64,000 nt of DNA from Bog-532 sp963830385 (GCA_963830385.1 CAWHMD010000002.1:1054001-1118000), one strand, 5' to 3'. Positions 48,985 to 58,824 are shown, counted from the first letter of the stretch. Numbers and translations: made by a program. Notes: generated by a model from the sequence alone, not told the origin.

Positions 48985-49637
48985 GCCGCGGCCGGCGCGG
49001 CCGGTGCGGCTCGTGCGGCCGGTGCGGCCACCACGGCGGCGGCTTGGCGCAGGCGCCAGCGGCCGACCGCGGCCAGGGCCGGTTTGATCAGCGTCAGCTC
49101 ACCGAACCGGTAGTCGGCGGCGGGCACCAGCCGCTCGGCCAGGTCGGGCCGGCGCTGCCGGAGGTACAGCCGGGCCTGCTCCGCGTGCACCGAGTTCGAG
49201 ACGAACTTGATCCGGTCGGCGTCCTCGATGAAGGGGATCACGTTCTCGACGTTCTCCCGGGTCGTACGGCTGGTGAGCTCGGTGATCAGCACGCCGGTGT
49301 ACCCCCGGCCGGCGCGGGCGTAGCAGGCCATGAGCTCGGCCTCGGGCATCGGCCCGCCGACGGGCCCGCCGCACAGCACCAGCCGCGACGGCCCGAGCTG
49401 GGGCTGGCGGGAGCGCAGGGCCGCCCGCACCCGCCACCGGTTGATGGCGTTGGCGCGGGTGCCGCGGTTCCGGAACCCGAACACCACGACGGCTTCCCCG
49501 GTCCCGCGCCGTCCGGGCCGGGTGCCCATCCCGCGGCGCGAGGACCGCCAGTGCTCGGACTCGCCCCACAGCAGGCCCGCGGCAAGCACCGCCGCGAGCA
49601 CGGCGGCGACGGGGCGAACCACCCGGGTCGGACGCAC
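48960..49637 (-). CDS. YdcF/ElyC-SanA family (DUF218) protein
   Basis: A 225-residue protein with an N-terminal membrane anchor (VVRPVAAVLAAVLAAGLLWG) and the DUF218 domain: AVVVFGFRNRGTRANAINRW, LVLCGGPVGG, EAELMACYARAG, LITELTSRTTRENVENVIPF and KFVSNSVHAEQARLYLRQR. The ELTSRTTRENV segment is the family signature. Roles in envelope carbon or vancomycin resistance are known in E. coli; here unknown. Its 3' end overlaps the OYE pseudogene by 25 bases. Confidence 0.85.
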   Translation of the reverse strand: MRPTRVVRPVAAVLAAVLAAGLLWGESEHWRSSRRGMGTRPGRRGTGEAVVVFGFRNRGTRANAINRWRVRAALRSRQPQLGPSRLVLCGGPVGGPMPEAELMACYARAGRGYTGVLITELTSRTTRENVENVIPFIEDADRIKFVSNSVHAEQARLYLRQRRPDLAERLVPAADYRFGELTLIKPALAAVGRWRLRQAAAVVAAPAARAAPAAPAAAQRPDQIG

Positions 49638-49760
49638 CCGCTCAGCCTAGGACCGCCGGCCCGGCCCGATCCACGGTCGGGTAGGACCCTTTATCCCTGG
49701 CGTATCCGCCGATTCTGGAGTTACGCTGATTTCTGGCGAAACGCATGCACGGAGGCGGCG

Positions 49761-50342
49761 ATGGACCAGGCCGAGCTGAATCATCTGCGCGAACAGATCG
49801 AGCACCTGGCCCGGCGGCGCTTCCCCGGCCCGGCCGTCCGGCGGGTGACGCTGCGGCAGTACGGCGATGAGCCCGAGGTCGAGCCGGGCGAGCTGCTGGT
49901 CCGGCTGGTGCTCGAGCCGGCCGGCGGCCAGCGGCCGGACGGCACCGACGCCGACGCGCTGGTCATCGAGGAGTTCCAGCGCAGCCAGGCCGAGGCGGTC
50001 CAGGGCTTCCGGCACGACCTGCAGACCGTGCCCCAGGTGGCGATGGTCGAGTTCGTGGTGGCCGGCGACGGCTACTCCGAGGAGCGCCCGGGACCGTCGT
50101 CGCGGATCAGCCAGGCCGAGCCGGACGTGGTGCCGGGCCGGCCGGAGGCGCCGCTGGTGCCGATGATGGCCCGGCTCGGGCCCGCCGACCTGGAGACGGT
50201 GGACACGCTGATCACGGCCGGGATCGCCAGCAGCCGGGCGGAGGCGGTGCGCTGGGCGCTGGCCCGCATCCGGGAGCGGCCCGCCTACACACGGCTGCGC
50301 GAGCACGCGCGGGAGATCGAGGCGCTGAAGGCCGAGTTCTGA
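49761..50342 (+). CDS. Hypothetical protein with a C-terminal ribbon-helix-helix-like segment
   Basis: A 193-residue protein. The N-terminal half (RRVTLRQYGDEPEVEPGELL) is not recognised. The last 55 residues, LGPADLETVDTLITAGIASS followed by RAEAVRWALARIRERPAY, look like a CopG/ribbon-helix-helix unit with the ASSRAEAVRWAL helix. It may bind DNA. GGAGGCGGCG precedes ATG 49761. Confidence 0.65.
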   Translation: MDQAELNHLREQIEHLARRRFPGPAVRRVTLRQYGDEPEVEPGELLVRLVLEPAGGQRPDGTDADALVIEEFQRSQAEAVQGFRHDLQTVPQVAMVEFVVAGDGYSEERPGPSSRISQAEPDVVPGRPEAPLVPMMARLGPADLETVDTLITAGIASSRAEAVRWALARIRERPAYTRLREHAREIEALKAEF

Positions 50343-50359
50343 GGATCGGCCGCGGCGGC

Positions 50360-50911
50360 TCAGCTGGACCGCATGGCCGCGTCCAGGGTGGTCTCGACGT
50401 CGCGCAGGGCGGCCATGGCGGCCGCGTCGGCCGGGCGGCGAGCCAGGTCGGCCGGGTCGACGTCCTCCACGTGGGCCTGGATCCACCAGATGTTGCCGAG
50501 CGGGTCGCGCACCCGGCCCACCCGGTCGCCGAAGAACAGGCCGGTGACCGGGGTGACCGAGGTGGCCCCGGCCGCCAGCGCCCGCTCGTAGACCAGGTCC
50601 GCGTCCTCGACGTACAGCCGCAGGAAGCCGGGGGTCTCGGGCCACCCCTCGGCCCGGTCGAACATCATCACCACTGCGTCGCCGATCCGGACCTCAGCGT
50701 GGCCGACCCGGCCGTCCGGGCCCGGCACCCGGCCCAGCTCGTGCGCACCGAACGCCGCCTGGACGAAATCGATGAGGCGGGCGGTGTCGCTGGAGATGAC
50801 CCACGGGGTCACGGTGCTGTAGCCGTCCGGGGCGGCGTGGCCGATGCCGTCCGCCTGGGTCCCCAGTCCGGTCCCCTCGGTCGCGCCCGGGGGCGGTGTG
50901 TTAGCCGTCAT
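50360..50911 (-). CDS. VOC-family protein (PhnB/glyoxalase-like)
   Basis: A 183-residue single-domain VOC protein. STVTPWVISSDTARLIDFVQ and AAFGAHELGRVPGPDGRVGHAEVRIGD match PhnB-like glyoxalase/bleomycin-resistance proteins, ending FFGDRVGRVRDPLGNIWWIQ. A metal or drug-binding role is possible. Its ATG overlaps the MFS gene stop (ATGA), so it is co-translated with the exporter, which hints at drug sequestration plus export. Confidence 0.85.
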   Translation of the reverse strand: MTANTPPPGATEGTGLGTQADGIGHAAPDGYSTVTPWVISSDTARLIDFVQAAFGAHELGRVPGPDGRVGHAEVRIGDAVVMMFDRAEGWPETPGFLRLYVEDADLVYERALAAGATSVTPVTGLFFGDRVGRVRDPLGNIWWIQAHVEDVDPADLARRPADAAAMAALRDVETTLDAAMRSS

Positions 50912-52385
50912 GACCTCACGCTAGGTGCCACCTCCGACATTCCGCCGGCCGCCCCCTGACCCGTGGGTGCCGCGGTGACGGCCGGGCGGCCCGGGCGGAT
51001 CAGGGCGATCGCCAGCAGCCCGCAGGCCACCGCGGCCAGGCCGGCCACCAGGTAGATGTCGTTCTGGGCGGTGGCGTAGGCGGCCCGCAGCGCGTGCCGG
51101 TCGCCGCTGGTGAGGACCGCGCGGGTGACGTGGCCGGCGAACAGCGAGCCGAACGCGGCGATGCCGACCGCGTAACCGATCTGCCGGAACGTGTTGACGG
51201 CGCCGCTGGCCATGCCCGAGCGCGGGCGGGGGACGGCGTCGAGGGTCGCGGACACCAGCACCGGGGCCGCCAGGCCGACCCCGATCCCGGTCACCGCCAG
51301 GCCCGCGATCAGCGCTGTCCAGCCCGAGCCGGCCTGGAGGAAGGCCCGCAGCAGCGAGCCGGCCCCGATCAGCAGCAGGCCGGCCCCAGCGGCCAGCGCG
51401 CGGCTACCCCGTGCAGCAGCCGGCCGGCCGCCGCCGACACCACGAACGCGACCCCGGCCATCGGCAGCAGCACCAGGCCGGCGCCGATCGCGGGCAGGCC
51501 GAGCACGGACTGCAGCCACAGCTGGGTGTAGAGGAACGGCGCGAACGCGCACCCGGTCATCACCACGGCCACGATCATCAGCGTGGTGAACGAGGCCCGG
51601 CCGAACAGCGACAGGTCCAGCAGCGGGTGCGTCACCCGCAGTTCGATCGCCACGAACACCACCAGCGCGGCCGCCGACAGCGCGAACGAGGCCAGCGTGA
51701 CCGGGGTGGACCAGCCGCTGCCGCCGCCGTGGATCAGCGCGTAGGTCAGCGTGGCGGCCGACACCGTGAACGAGGTGGCCCCGGCCCAGTCGATCGGGCT
51801 GGCGTGGCCGCGCGACTCGGCCAGCGTGCGCTGGGTCATGACCCCGGCGACCACCGCGATCGGCAGGTTGACCAGGAAGATCGCGCGCCAGCCGGCCGCC
51901 GCGATGAGCAGCCCGCCGAGCACCGGCGCGACCGCCGCGGCGGCGCCGTTGATCGCCCCCCAGACGCCGAACGCCACCGACCGGTCGCGCCCGGAGTAGC
52001 TGTGGTTGAGCAGCGCGGTGTTGGTGGCGAACATGACGGCCGCCCCCGCTCCCTGCACGGTGCGGGCGGCGATCAGGAAGCCCGCGTTCGGCGCCAGCGC
52101 GCACGCCAGCGACGAGACCGCGAACAGCCCCAGGCCGAGCTGGAACAGCCGCCGGCGGCCGAACCGGTCGGCCAGCGAGCCGCACACCAGCAGCAGGGCG
52201 GCCAGCGCCAGCGCGTAGGCGTCCACCACCCACTGCAGCGAGTCGAGCTGGGTGTGCAGGTCGCGGGCCATCGGCGGCAGCGCCACGCTGACGATGGTCA
52301 CGTCGACGAGCAGGATGAACGTGCCCAGGCAGATGGCGACCAGCGGCCACCACCGGCTCCGGGCCCGGTGAGCTGAAGGGTTCAT
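50908..52385 (-). pseudogene. MFS exporter (EmrB/QacA, DHA2-like) gene with a one-base frameshift
   Basis: The first 334 residues form a good DHA2 protein: WWPLVAICLGTFILLVDVTI, LALAALLLVCGSLADRFGRR, VQGAGAAVMFATNTALL and DWAGATSFTVSAATLTYALI. At about 51384-51388, in a run of four G on the coding strand, the frame breaks after ARWPLG; the frame one base over continues AGLLLIGAGSLLRAFLQAG to the stop at 50908 with the last four helices. Restoring one base would give about 492 residues and 14 helices. Either a recent mutation or a sequencing error. Divergent from the Lrp regulator. Confidence 0.85.
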
Positions 52386-52462
52386 GATGATCTCCCCGTG
52401 TGGGCTAAATTCGTTACCAGCATCAGCTCTGCCGCCTGCTTACGGCAGGTTGGCGAACCCTT

Positions 52463-52476
52463 TCGATCAATATCGA
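52463..52476. promoter_or_regulatory. Dyad in the Lrp/MFS divergent promoter
   Basis: TCGATCAATATCGA has 5-bp arms (TCGAT/ATCGA) and lies 30 bases before the Lrp start codon in a 121-base divergent gap. A candidate Lrp/AsnC site. Confidence 0.4.
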
Positions 52477-52506
52477 CACGGAACAGCGATCTGATGGCGA
52501 AATTCG

Positions 52507-53487
52507 ATGCCTGATCTCCTGGACGTCCAGCTGGTCTACGCGCTGCAGCTCGACGGGCGCGCGCCGTTCAGCCTGATCGGCGAGGTGCTTGGCGTGTCCG
52601 ACCAGACCATCGCCCGGCGGTACAACCGGCTGCGGTCGTCCGGGCTGCTCCGGGTCCGGGGGCTGGTCGAGCCGGACCTGCTCGGCCTGCGGTCCTGGAT
52701 CATCCGCGTCCAGTGCACCCCCAGCAGCGCCGCCGCGGTGGCCGAGGCGCTGGCCCGGCGGCCGGACACCGCCTGGATCAGCCTGACCTCCGGCGGCACC
52801 GAGGTCGCGTGCGTGGTCCGCACCCGGTCCGGTGACGAGGACAGCCACCTGCTGCTGGACACCCTGCCGCGCAGCCGCGGGGTCACCGGGATCACCGCCC
52901 AGTGCGTGCTGCACACCTACTTCGGCGGGGTACTGAGCCTGGTCAACAAGTCCGGCACGCTGACCCCGGACCAGGTGGCGGCGCTCCAGCCGCCGCCCCC
53001 GGCCCGCCCCGGGACCGACCCGCGGGTCACCGCGGAGGCCCGGGTCCGGGCGGAGGACAGCGCGCTGCTGACCGCCCTGGAGCTGGACGGGCGGACGACT
53101 CATCGCGAGCTGGCCACCACGACCGGCTGGTCGCAGTCCACCGTGCGGCGGCGCATCGCCGACCTGCAGGCCAGCGGGATGCTGTACTTCGACGTCGACT
53201 TCCACCACTCACTGCTGGACCTGACCGCCCGGGGCATGGTCTGGCTGACCGTGAACCCGGCCCAGCTCGGCGCGGCCGGGGCGGCGATGGCCGGCCATCC
53301 GGAGACCGCCTACGTGGCCGCCATGACCGGGTCCGCCAACCTGTACGCCTCGGTGCTGTCGCCCAGCACCGAGGCGCTGTACGACTACCTGACCACGAGC
53401 ATCGCCCAGCTGCCGGGCCTGTCCGAAGTGGAGACGATCCTGGTCATGCGGACGGTGAAACGGAGCGGCCTGCTCACCCACCCGTGA
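52507..53487 (+). CDS. Lrp/AsnC-family regulator, tandem two-module form
   Basis: A 326-residue regulator made of two Lrp-like modules. Each has a helix-turn-helix (SLIGEVLGVSDQTIARRYNR near residue 25 and HRELATTTGWSQSTVRRRIA near residue 200) followed by a RAM-type ferredoxin-like domain (TAWISLTSGGTEVACVV; TAYVAAMTGSANLYASVL). It is divergent from the MFS-VOC pair and most likely controls it, perhaps in response to an amino acid or drug. Confidence 0.88.
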   Translation: MPDLLDVQLVYALQLDGRAPFSLIGEVLGVSDQTIARRYNRLRSSGLLRVRGLVEPDLLGLRSWIIRVQCTPSSAAAVAEALARRPDTAWISLTSGGTEVACVVRTRSGDEDSHLLLDTLPRSRGVTGITAQCVLHTYFGGVLSLVNKSGTLTPDQVAALQPPPPARPGTDPRVTAEARVRAEDSALLTALELDGRTTHRELATTTGWSQSTVRRRIADLQASGMLYFDVDFHHSLLDLTARGMVWLTVNPAQLGAAGAAMAGHPETAYVAAMTGSANLYASVLSPSTEALYDYLTTSIAQLPGLSEVETILVMRTVKRSGLLTHP

Positions 53488-53516
53488 GGGGCAGGTGAGC
53501 GGGCCTGCCGCCCGGG

Positions 53517-55442
53517 TCAGGAGCCGGGGATGGCGAAGTCGGCCAGCAGCGGGTCGTGGTCGCTGGTCTGGCCGGCGAACTCGGCGTTGATGTGGACCGG
53601 GCGGGCCTGGGTGACCTGCCGGGCCAGGGCCGGGCTGACCAGCAGGCCGGACAGGCCCTCGCTGTTGCCGTCGAACACGTAGTCGTACTGCTGGTTCAGC
53701 GGCAGCCGGCTGATCGTGTCGACCAGGGCGTGCCCGGACTCCAGAATCTTGAACGCCTTCGGGTAGCCCTGGTCGTTCAGGTCGCCGAGGGTGATGACGT
53801 CGGCCGACGGGTCGGCCTTCTCGATCGTGGCCACGAAGTCGTGGATGACCTGGGCCTGCTCGTCGCGCTGGATCTCCGACCACAGGACCGGCGGCTGGTA
53901 GCGGCCGAAGTCGGCGTCGTCGGCGAGCTTGGCGTCCAGGTGGTTGTTGATCACGAAGATCGTGTGCCCGTGGTAGCTGAACTGCGCGGCCAGCGGCTTA
54001 CGGCTGGCGCCGGAGGTCGAGGTCCGGGTGGTGCCCGGAGCGGTCAGCGTCTGCCCGGCCGCGAAGGCCTGGTTGCCGGGATCGATCCGGCCCGGGCTCT
54101 GGGCCAGCGCGGCCGAGGCCCCGTGCCGGGTGACCGAGTCGGCCACGGCCGAACCGCCCCCAGGGGTGGAAACGAAGCTCAGGCCCTGGTCGGTGCGGTA
54201 CATGATGACCTGGCGGATGTTGCCGCCGGGCTGGCCGCCGTCCTGGTCGTTGACCGGGTCGATCCCGGTCCAGGAGTAGGTGGGGCCGCCCGCCGCCTGG
54301 ATGGCGCCGGCCAGCTCGGACATGGTGGCGTCGGCGGCGACCACGCCGTCGTCGGTGGCCCCGTCGTTGTCCTGGATCTCCTGCACCGCCAGGATGTCCG
54401 GCGAGCGCGGGTTGGTCACGACCTGACGGCCCAGGCTGGTGAACTTGCTGGCCGCGGTCTTCGGGGACAGGTTGTCCAGGTTGTAGGTGGCCACCGACAG
54501 CTGCCCGGCCCTGGGCGCGGGGGCGACCTGCGGGGTCAGCCCGTGCGAGACGCCGGTGACCGACTGGGTCAGGTCGAGTTCGGGGTCGCCCTCGTACTCG
54601 GTCATGATGCCCTCGACCGGGCCGGAGAAGTGGTCGCCCACGTTCACCGTGGGGGCGGAGACGCCGGCCGGCGCGTAGACCGCCAGGCGCCGGGAGTTGA
54701 CCGAGGCGGCCGCGAATTCGGCCAGCCCGCCCGCGGGTGTGCGCAGGCCCGCGCCCGCACCGTTGCCGGGGGCGACCGCGAACGCGAAGTCGTTGGCCGG
54801 GCCGATGGCTACCGGGTCTTCGACCTGCACGTACTCGCTGTCCAGACCCTGGTAGAAGTCCAGTGCGCGCTGGAACGGCTTGAACGTCTTGTCGGTCGTG
54901 ACGTCGGTGCTGGCCCGTCCGCCGTAGATGTTCTGGGCGGGCGGCAGCACGCCGTGCGCGCCGATCACCACCGGGGCGGGCAGCGGATTACCGGTCGAGG
55001 TCACGGTCACCGTGGGGTGCTCGAGCTCGGCGACCGGGAGGGCGGACGGGGTGCCGGCCTGGTCCGGGTAGAACTCGCTGACGGTGCCGGTGACCGTCAC
55101 GTCGTCGCCCGCCACCACCGTCGGCTTGCTGCCGGTGTAGATCTCGATGGCCTGCTTGAACGGGGTGCCGCCGACCGGGCTCGGGTCTTGCAGGTAAAAG
55201 GAGGAGGACGTCACGCCGGTGACCACGCCGGGGACGCCGGACACGGTCTGCCCCGCGTACGGCGACACGTGACCGGAGCCGAGGATGGTGTGGATGCGCA
55301 GAGTGGACGCCGCCGGCGCCGCGGTAGGCACGGCCGGCGCCGAGGTGGACGCGGCCGCCATTCCCACGGGGATCAGGGCGGCAGCCGTGCCGGTGGCGGC
55401 GGTCACGGCGAAATGGCGGAAACGTCGGGAAACGGGCCTCAT
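53517..55442 (-). CDS. Secreted endonuclease/exonuclease/phosphatase-family nuclease (ExeM-like)
   Basis: The 641-residue product has a signal peptide (FRHFAVTAATGTAAALIPVG, cleavage near AAAS), an OB-like N-terminal domain (QTVSGVPGVVTGVTSSSFYL; TVTGTVSEFYP) and a C-terminal EEP nuclease domain: SVATYNLDNLSP (Asn), ILAVQEIQDN (Glu), FVINNHLDAK (His), VITLGDLNDQG (Asp/Asn) and GQTSDHDPLLADFA (catalytic His). This is the ExeM/NucH type that degrades extracellular DNA. ATG 55442 fits the signal peptide. Length is usual. Confidence 0.9.
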   Translation of the reverse strand: MRPVSRRFRHFAVTAATGTAAALIPVGMAAASTSAPAVPTAAPAASTLRIHTILGSGHVSPYAGQTVSGVPGVVTGVTSSSFYLQDPSPVGGTPFKQAIEIYTGSKPTVVAGDDVTVTGTVSEFYPDQAGTPSALPVAELEHPTVTVTSTGNPLPAPVVIGAHGVLPPAQNIYGGRASTDVTTDKTFKPFQRALDFYQGLDSEYVQVEDPVAIGPANDFAFAVAPGNGAGAGLRTPAGGLAEFAAASVNSRRLAVYAPAGVSAPTVNVGDHFSGPVEGIMTEYEGDPELDLTQSVTGVSHGLTPQVAPAPRAGQLSVATYNLDNLSPKTAASKFTSLGRQVVTNPRSPDILAVQEIQDNDGATDDGVVAADATMSELAGAIQAAGGPTYSWTGIDPVNDQDGGQPGGNIRQVIMYRTDQGLSFVSTPGGGSAVADSVTRHGASAALAQSPGRIDPGNQAFAAGQTLTAPGTTRTSTSGASRKPLAAQFSYHGHTIFVINNHLDAKLADDADFGRYQPPVLWSEIQRDEQAQVIHDFVATIEKADPSADVITLGDLNDQGYPKAFKILESGHALVDTISRLPLNQQYDYVFDGNSEGLSGLLVSPALARQVTQARPVHINAEFAGQTSDHDPLLADFAIPGS

Positions 55443-55682
55443 AAGCCGACCGTTACCGATCAGATCCGATCGTTTTCCTAACCAGAAGTATCGGGCGGGC
55501 GAACGTTCATCATTGCCGGACATCCGGCCCGGCGAAAATGTCCGCAGCGTGGGGCATACTGGGCATGATCGCACCGCCCAGACTCCGCGGCCCGTTACTA
55601 CGCTGCTGGCCCCGCTGACAACGCCCCCTGGCAGCAGCAGCCAACCCATCGCCACCATTTTCTTGGCTGGCCGGGAGTCCCC

Positions 55683-56165
55683 ATGGCCTGGAGTCGCACC
55701 GCCTACCGGCTCACTTTCCCCGATCACGATCGCCGCCACCGGCACGCGTCCGGTGACCGCCCGCCGCCCCGGGCCACCCGGCCCCGGCCGATCTCGGTCC
55801 GGCTGGAGCTGGACGGCGGGACCGCGACCGTGTACATCGCGGGCGAGCTCGACCTGACCACCACCCCGGAGCTGGCCCGGCACCTGGAGCAGGTCCAGGC
55901 CCGCCAGCCCCGGCGGCTGGTCCTGGACCTGTCCGAGGTCTCGTTCATCGACGTGGCCGCGGCCCGCCTGCTGAGCGGGGCCACCGGCCCGCGGCCTGCG
56001 GGGGCCACTTGCCCGCAGCCTCCGGGGGCCACCGGCCGGCGGCCTGCGGGGGCCAGCGGCCCGCGGCCGGCCGCCGCTCCCCCGGTGCTCCGCCGGGCCA
56101 GCCCGGAGGCCCGCCGGGTGCTCGCGCTCACCGGGTTTGACTCGCTGTGCGAGTTTGATGACTAA
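55683..56165 (+). CDS. STAS-domain protein (anti-sigma factor antagonist-like) with in-frame repeats
   Basis: A 160-residue protein. After a basic leader, RLELDGGTATVYIAGELDLT and LVLDLSEVSFIDVAAARLL are the STAS core, though the usual phosphorylatable Ser in FIDSSG is replaced by Val/Ala (FIDVAAARLL), so regulation by phosphorylation is doubtful. A 32-residue insert of four GA-x-GPRPA-type octamers (55977-56072) follows before the normal last helix RRVLALTGFDSLCEFDD. The start ATG 55683 is likely. Confidence 0.8.
   Translation: MAWSRTAYRLTFPDHDRRHRHASGDRPPPRATRPRPISVRLELDGGTATVYIAGELDLTTTPELARHLEQVQARQPRRLVLDLSEVSFIDVAAARLLSGATGPRPAGATCPQPPGATGRRPAGASGPRPAAAPPVLRRASPEARRVLALTGFDSLCEFDD
55977..56072. 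repeat. Four in-frame 24-bp repeats inside the STAS gene
   Basis: Units begin GGGGCCA at 55977, 56001, 56025 and 56049. They encode GATGPRPA, GATCPQPP, GATGRRPA and GASGPRPA. The 24-bp length keeps the frame. Confidence 0.85.
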
Positions 56166-56223
56166 GGGGTAAGTTCGATCCGCCGGGGCCGCGTACGGGA
56201 GCTGCGAACGAGGCGGGAGAGAC

Positions 56224-57963
56224 ATGAGCGACGAGACCGACCGCCAGTTCGCGACGCTGGCCCGGGAGTACCTGGACGACCAGGCCCGCCGCCATCCCGA
56301 CTCCGCCACCGAGCTCGGCGACCACCGGTTCGACGCGCACCTGCCCGCCCGGTCGGCGGACGCGCTGGCCGCCGGCCGCCAGGCCCTCGGCCGCTGGGAG
56401 CAGGCGCTGGACCGGCTGGACACCGCCGCGCTGACGGCCGAGCACCGGGTGGACGCGGCGATGATGGCGGGGCACATCGCGGCCCAGATCTTCGAGCTGG
56501 ACGAGCTGTCCGAGGCGACCTGGAACCCGCTGCTGGCCAACCCGGGCCGGGCCATCTACCAGCTGCTGGCCCGGGACTTCGCCCCGCTGCCGGACCGGCT
56601 GGCCTCGGTCGCGGGCCGGCTGGCCGAGGTGCCGGCCACGCTGGCGGCCGCCCGCGACCAGCTCGGGGCGCCCGGCTCGATGCCGCGGGTCCACCTGGAG
56701 ACCGCGATCACCCAGTTCAGCGGGACCATCAGGCTGGTCACGACCGTGCTCGACGCCGCGCTGCCGGACGGCGCGGCCGCCGACGGCAGCGGCGCCGGGC
56801 AGACCCGGCTGTCGGCCGTCAGCCGGGACCTGGCCGGGGTGCGGGCAGCCGCCCTCGATGCCCTCAGCGAGCACGGGGCCTGGCTGTCGGCCCGGCTGGC
56901 GGACACCCCGGCCGGCGGGTTCGCCGACCCGCGGATCGGCGCCGAACGGTTCGCCCGCAAGCTGTCGCTGGCCCTCAGCGCCCGGGCGGACGCCGACGCC
57001 ATCCTGGCCCGGGCCCAGGCCGACCTGGACCGGGTGAGCGAGGAGATCTCGGCCGTGGCCGCCGGCATCACCGGCACCAAGGCGCCCGGGCGGGCCGAGG
57101 CGACCGCGGCCGGCGGCGACCCGGTGGTCCGCCAGGTCTTCGGCAGTCTGGCGGCCGACGCTCCCGACGACCTGACGATCCTGGCCTTCGGCCGCCACGC
57201 GCTGGCGCAGCAGCGGGCCTTTGTGGCCGATCACCGGCTGGTCACCCTGTTCGACGACCCGGTCGAGGTCATCGAGATGCCGGAGATCGACCGGGGGGTG
57301 GCGGTGGCCTACTGCGACCCGCCCGGTCCATTCGAGCCGGTCCCGGGGCCGACGTTCGTGGCCGTCTCACCCACCCCGGCCGGCTGGCCGGAGCAGCGGG
57401 TCGTCTCGTTCTACCGCGAGTACAACCGGCACATGGTGCACAACCTGATGGTGCACGAGGCGATGCCCGGCCACTACCTGCAGCTGCAGCACTCCCGGCG
57501 GTTCCGCGGGTCGGACACCGCGATCCGGGCCGCGCTGGGGTCGGGCTCGTTCATCGAGGGCTGGGCGGTCTACGCCGAGCAGCTCATGGCCGACCACGGT
57601 TACCCGGGCGAGGGCGATCCCCGCGCGGTGCGGATGCAGCAGCTGAAGATGCAGCTCCGCATGATCATCAACGCGATCCTTGACTCCCGCGTGCACGGCC
57701 ACGGCATGACCGAGGCCGAGGCCATGGCGCTGATGACCGGCCGCGGCTACCAGGAGGAGGGCGAGGCGGCCGGCAAGTGGCGGCGCGCCCTGCTCACCTC
57801 GGCCCAGCTGTCCACCTACTACGTCGGCTACACCGAGGTCTCCGACCTGGCCGCCGGCCTCCGCGCCGCCCACCCGGGCCTGTCCCTCCGCGACCTGCAC
57901 GACGAGATGCTGGCCCACGGGTCCCCGCCGGTGCGGCTGCTGCGAGAAGTCGTCCAGGGCTGA
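56224..57963 (+). CDS. DUF885-family protein, predicted metal-dependent hydrolase
   Basis: A 579-residue cytoplasmic protein of the DUF885 family. The zinc-binding motif HEAMPGHYLQ (HExxxGH) lies near residue 415, with EGWAVYAEQLM downstream supplying a further Glu. YREYNRHMVHNLMVHEA and GYQEEGEAAGKWRRAL are also typical. The fold is related to M3-type peptidases and PoyE-like peptidases, so peptide or ester hydrolysis is expected. ATG 56224 follows GCGGGAGAG. Length is normal. Confidence 0.88.
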   Translation: MSDETDRQFATLAREYLDDQARRHPDSATELGDHRFDAHLPARSADALAAGRQALGRWEQALDRLDTAALTAEHRVDAAMMAGHIAAQIFELDELSEATWNPLLANPGRAIYQLLARDFAPLPDRLASVAGRLAEVPATLAAARDQLGAPGSMPRVHLETAITQFSGTIRLVTTVLDAALPDGAAADGSGAGQTRLSAVSRDLAGVRAAALDALSEHGAWLSARLADTPAGGFADPRIGAERFARKLSLALSARADADAILARAQADLDRVSEEISAVAAGITGTKAPGRAEATAAGGDPVVRQVFGSLAADAPDDLTILAFGRHALAQQRAFVADHRLVTLFDDPVEVIEMPEIDRGVAVAYCDPPGPFEPVPGPTFVAVSPTPAGWPEQRVVSFYREYNRHMVHNLMVHEAMPGHYLQLQHSRRFRGSDTAIRAALGSGSFIEGWAVYAEQLMADHGYPGEGDPRAVRMQQLKMQLRMIINAILDSRVHGHGMTEAEAMALMTGRGYQEEGEAAGKWRRALLTSAQLSTYYVGYTEVSDLAAGLRAAHPGLSLRDLHDEMLAHGSPPVRLLREVVQG

Positions 57964-58036
57964 ACCCGCCACGAGATAACCGCTTGCCCCGGGCCGCCCT
58001 GCCGGTGAAGGCTGGGCCGTGTCTTCGGATACCCCC

Positions 58037-58824
58037 ATGACACGGCTGCCCGGCCCCGATGGGCAGCCTTCCCGCGTGTTCCGGCGCGGCGGCACCGTCC
58101 TGCGCCCGGCCGGACCGTGGACGCCGCGGTGCACGCCCTGCTGCGGCACCTGGAGCGAGCAGGCTTCGCCGGCGCGCCGCGCGTCGTGGGCGACGGGTAC
58201 GACGACCAGGGCCGCGAGGTCCTGACCTTCATCGAGGGGACCTTCGTCCACCCGCACGCCTGGAGCGATGACCAGATCTGGCACGCCGGCCGGCTGCTGC
58301 GCGCCCTGCACGACGCCGCCGCCGGATTCCGGCCGCCGCCGGACGCCGTCTGGTATCCGTGGCCGTTCCGCACCGGCTTCGGCGAGCCCGGCACCGTCAT
58401 CAGCCACTGCGACGCCGGGCCGTGGCATTTCGCGGTCCGCGACGGACGGCCGGCCGCACTCATCGACTGGGACACCGCCGGGCCCACGGACCGGCTCGAC
58501 GAGATCGCGGCGGCCGCCTGGTGGAACGCGCAACTGCACGACGACGACCTCGCCGAGCAGCACGCGCTGCCGCCCGCCGCGGCCCGGGCGGCCCAGTTGC
58601 GCCACTTCCTCGACGGCTACGAACTGCCGGCCGCCGAACGGGACGGGCTGGTCACCACGATGATCGAGTACGCGATCCGCGACTGCGCGGCGGAAGCGGC
58701 CAAGGCCGGGATCACCCCGGACTCCGCCGATCCGGCACCGCTGTGGGCGCTGGCCTGGCGCAGCCGCTCAGCGGCCTGGATGATCCGTCACCGGGTCCTG
58801 CTGGAAAATGCCATCACCGCCTGA
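58037..58824 (+). pseudogene. APH-like phosphotransferase gene with a one-base frameshift
   Basis: The N-terminal lobe starts at ATG 58037 (MTRLPGPDGQ ... VFRRGGTVLRPAGPWTP). At about 58126 one base is missing: the next residues AVHALLRHLERAGFAGAPRV follow in the frame one base back and run to the stop at 58824. The kinase core is recognisable: LTFIEGTFVHPHAW, ISHCDAGPWHFAVRDGRP (catalytic Asp; His where most relatives have the Mg-binding Asn) and LIDWDTAGP. A shorter product could start at GTG 58117 but would lack the glycine-loop part. Confidence 0.75.

Noticed and set aside
53517..56555. Long N-terminal extension of the secreted nuclease (1012 codons)
   Set aside because: The signal peptide begins at 55442; upstream codons are antisense to the STAS and DUF885 genes.
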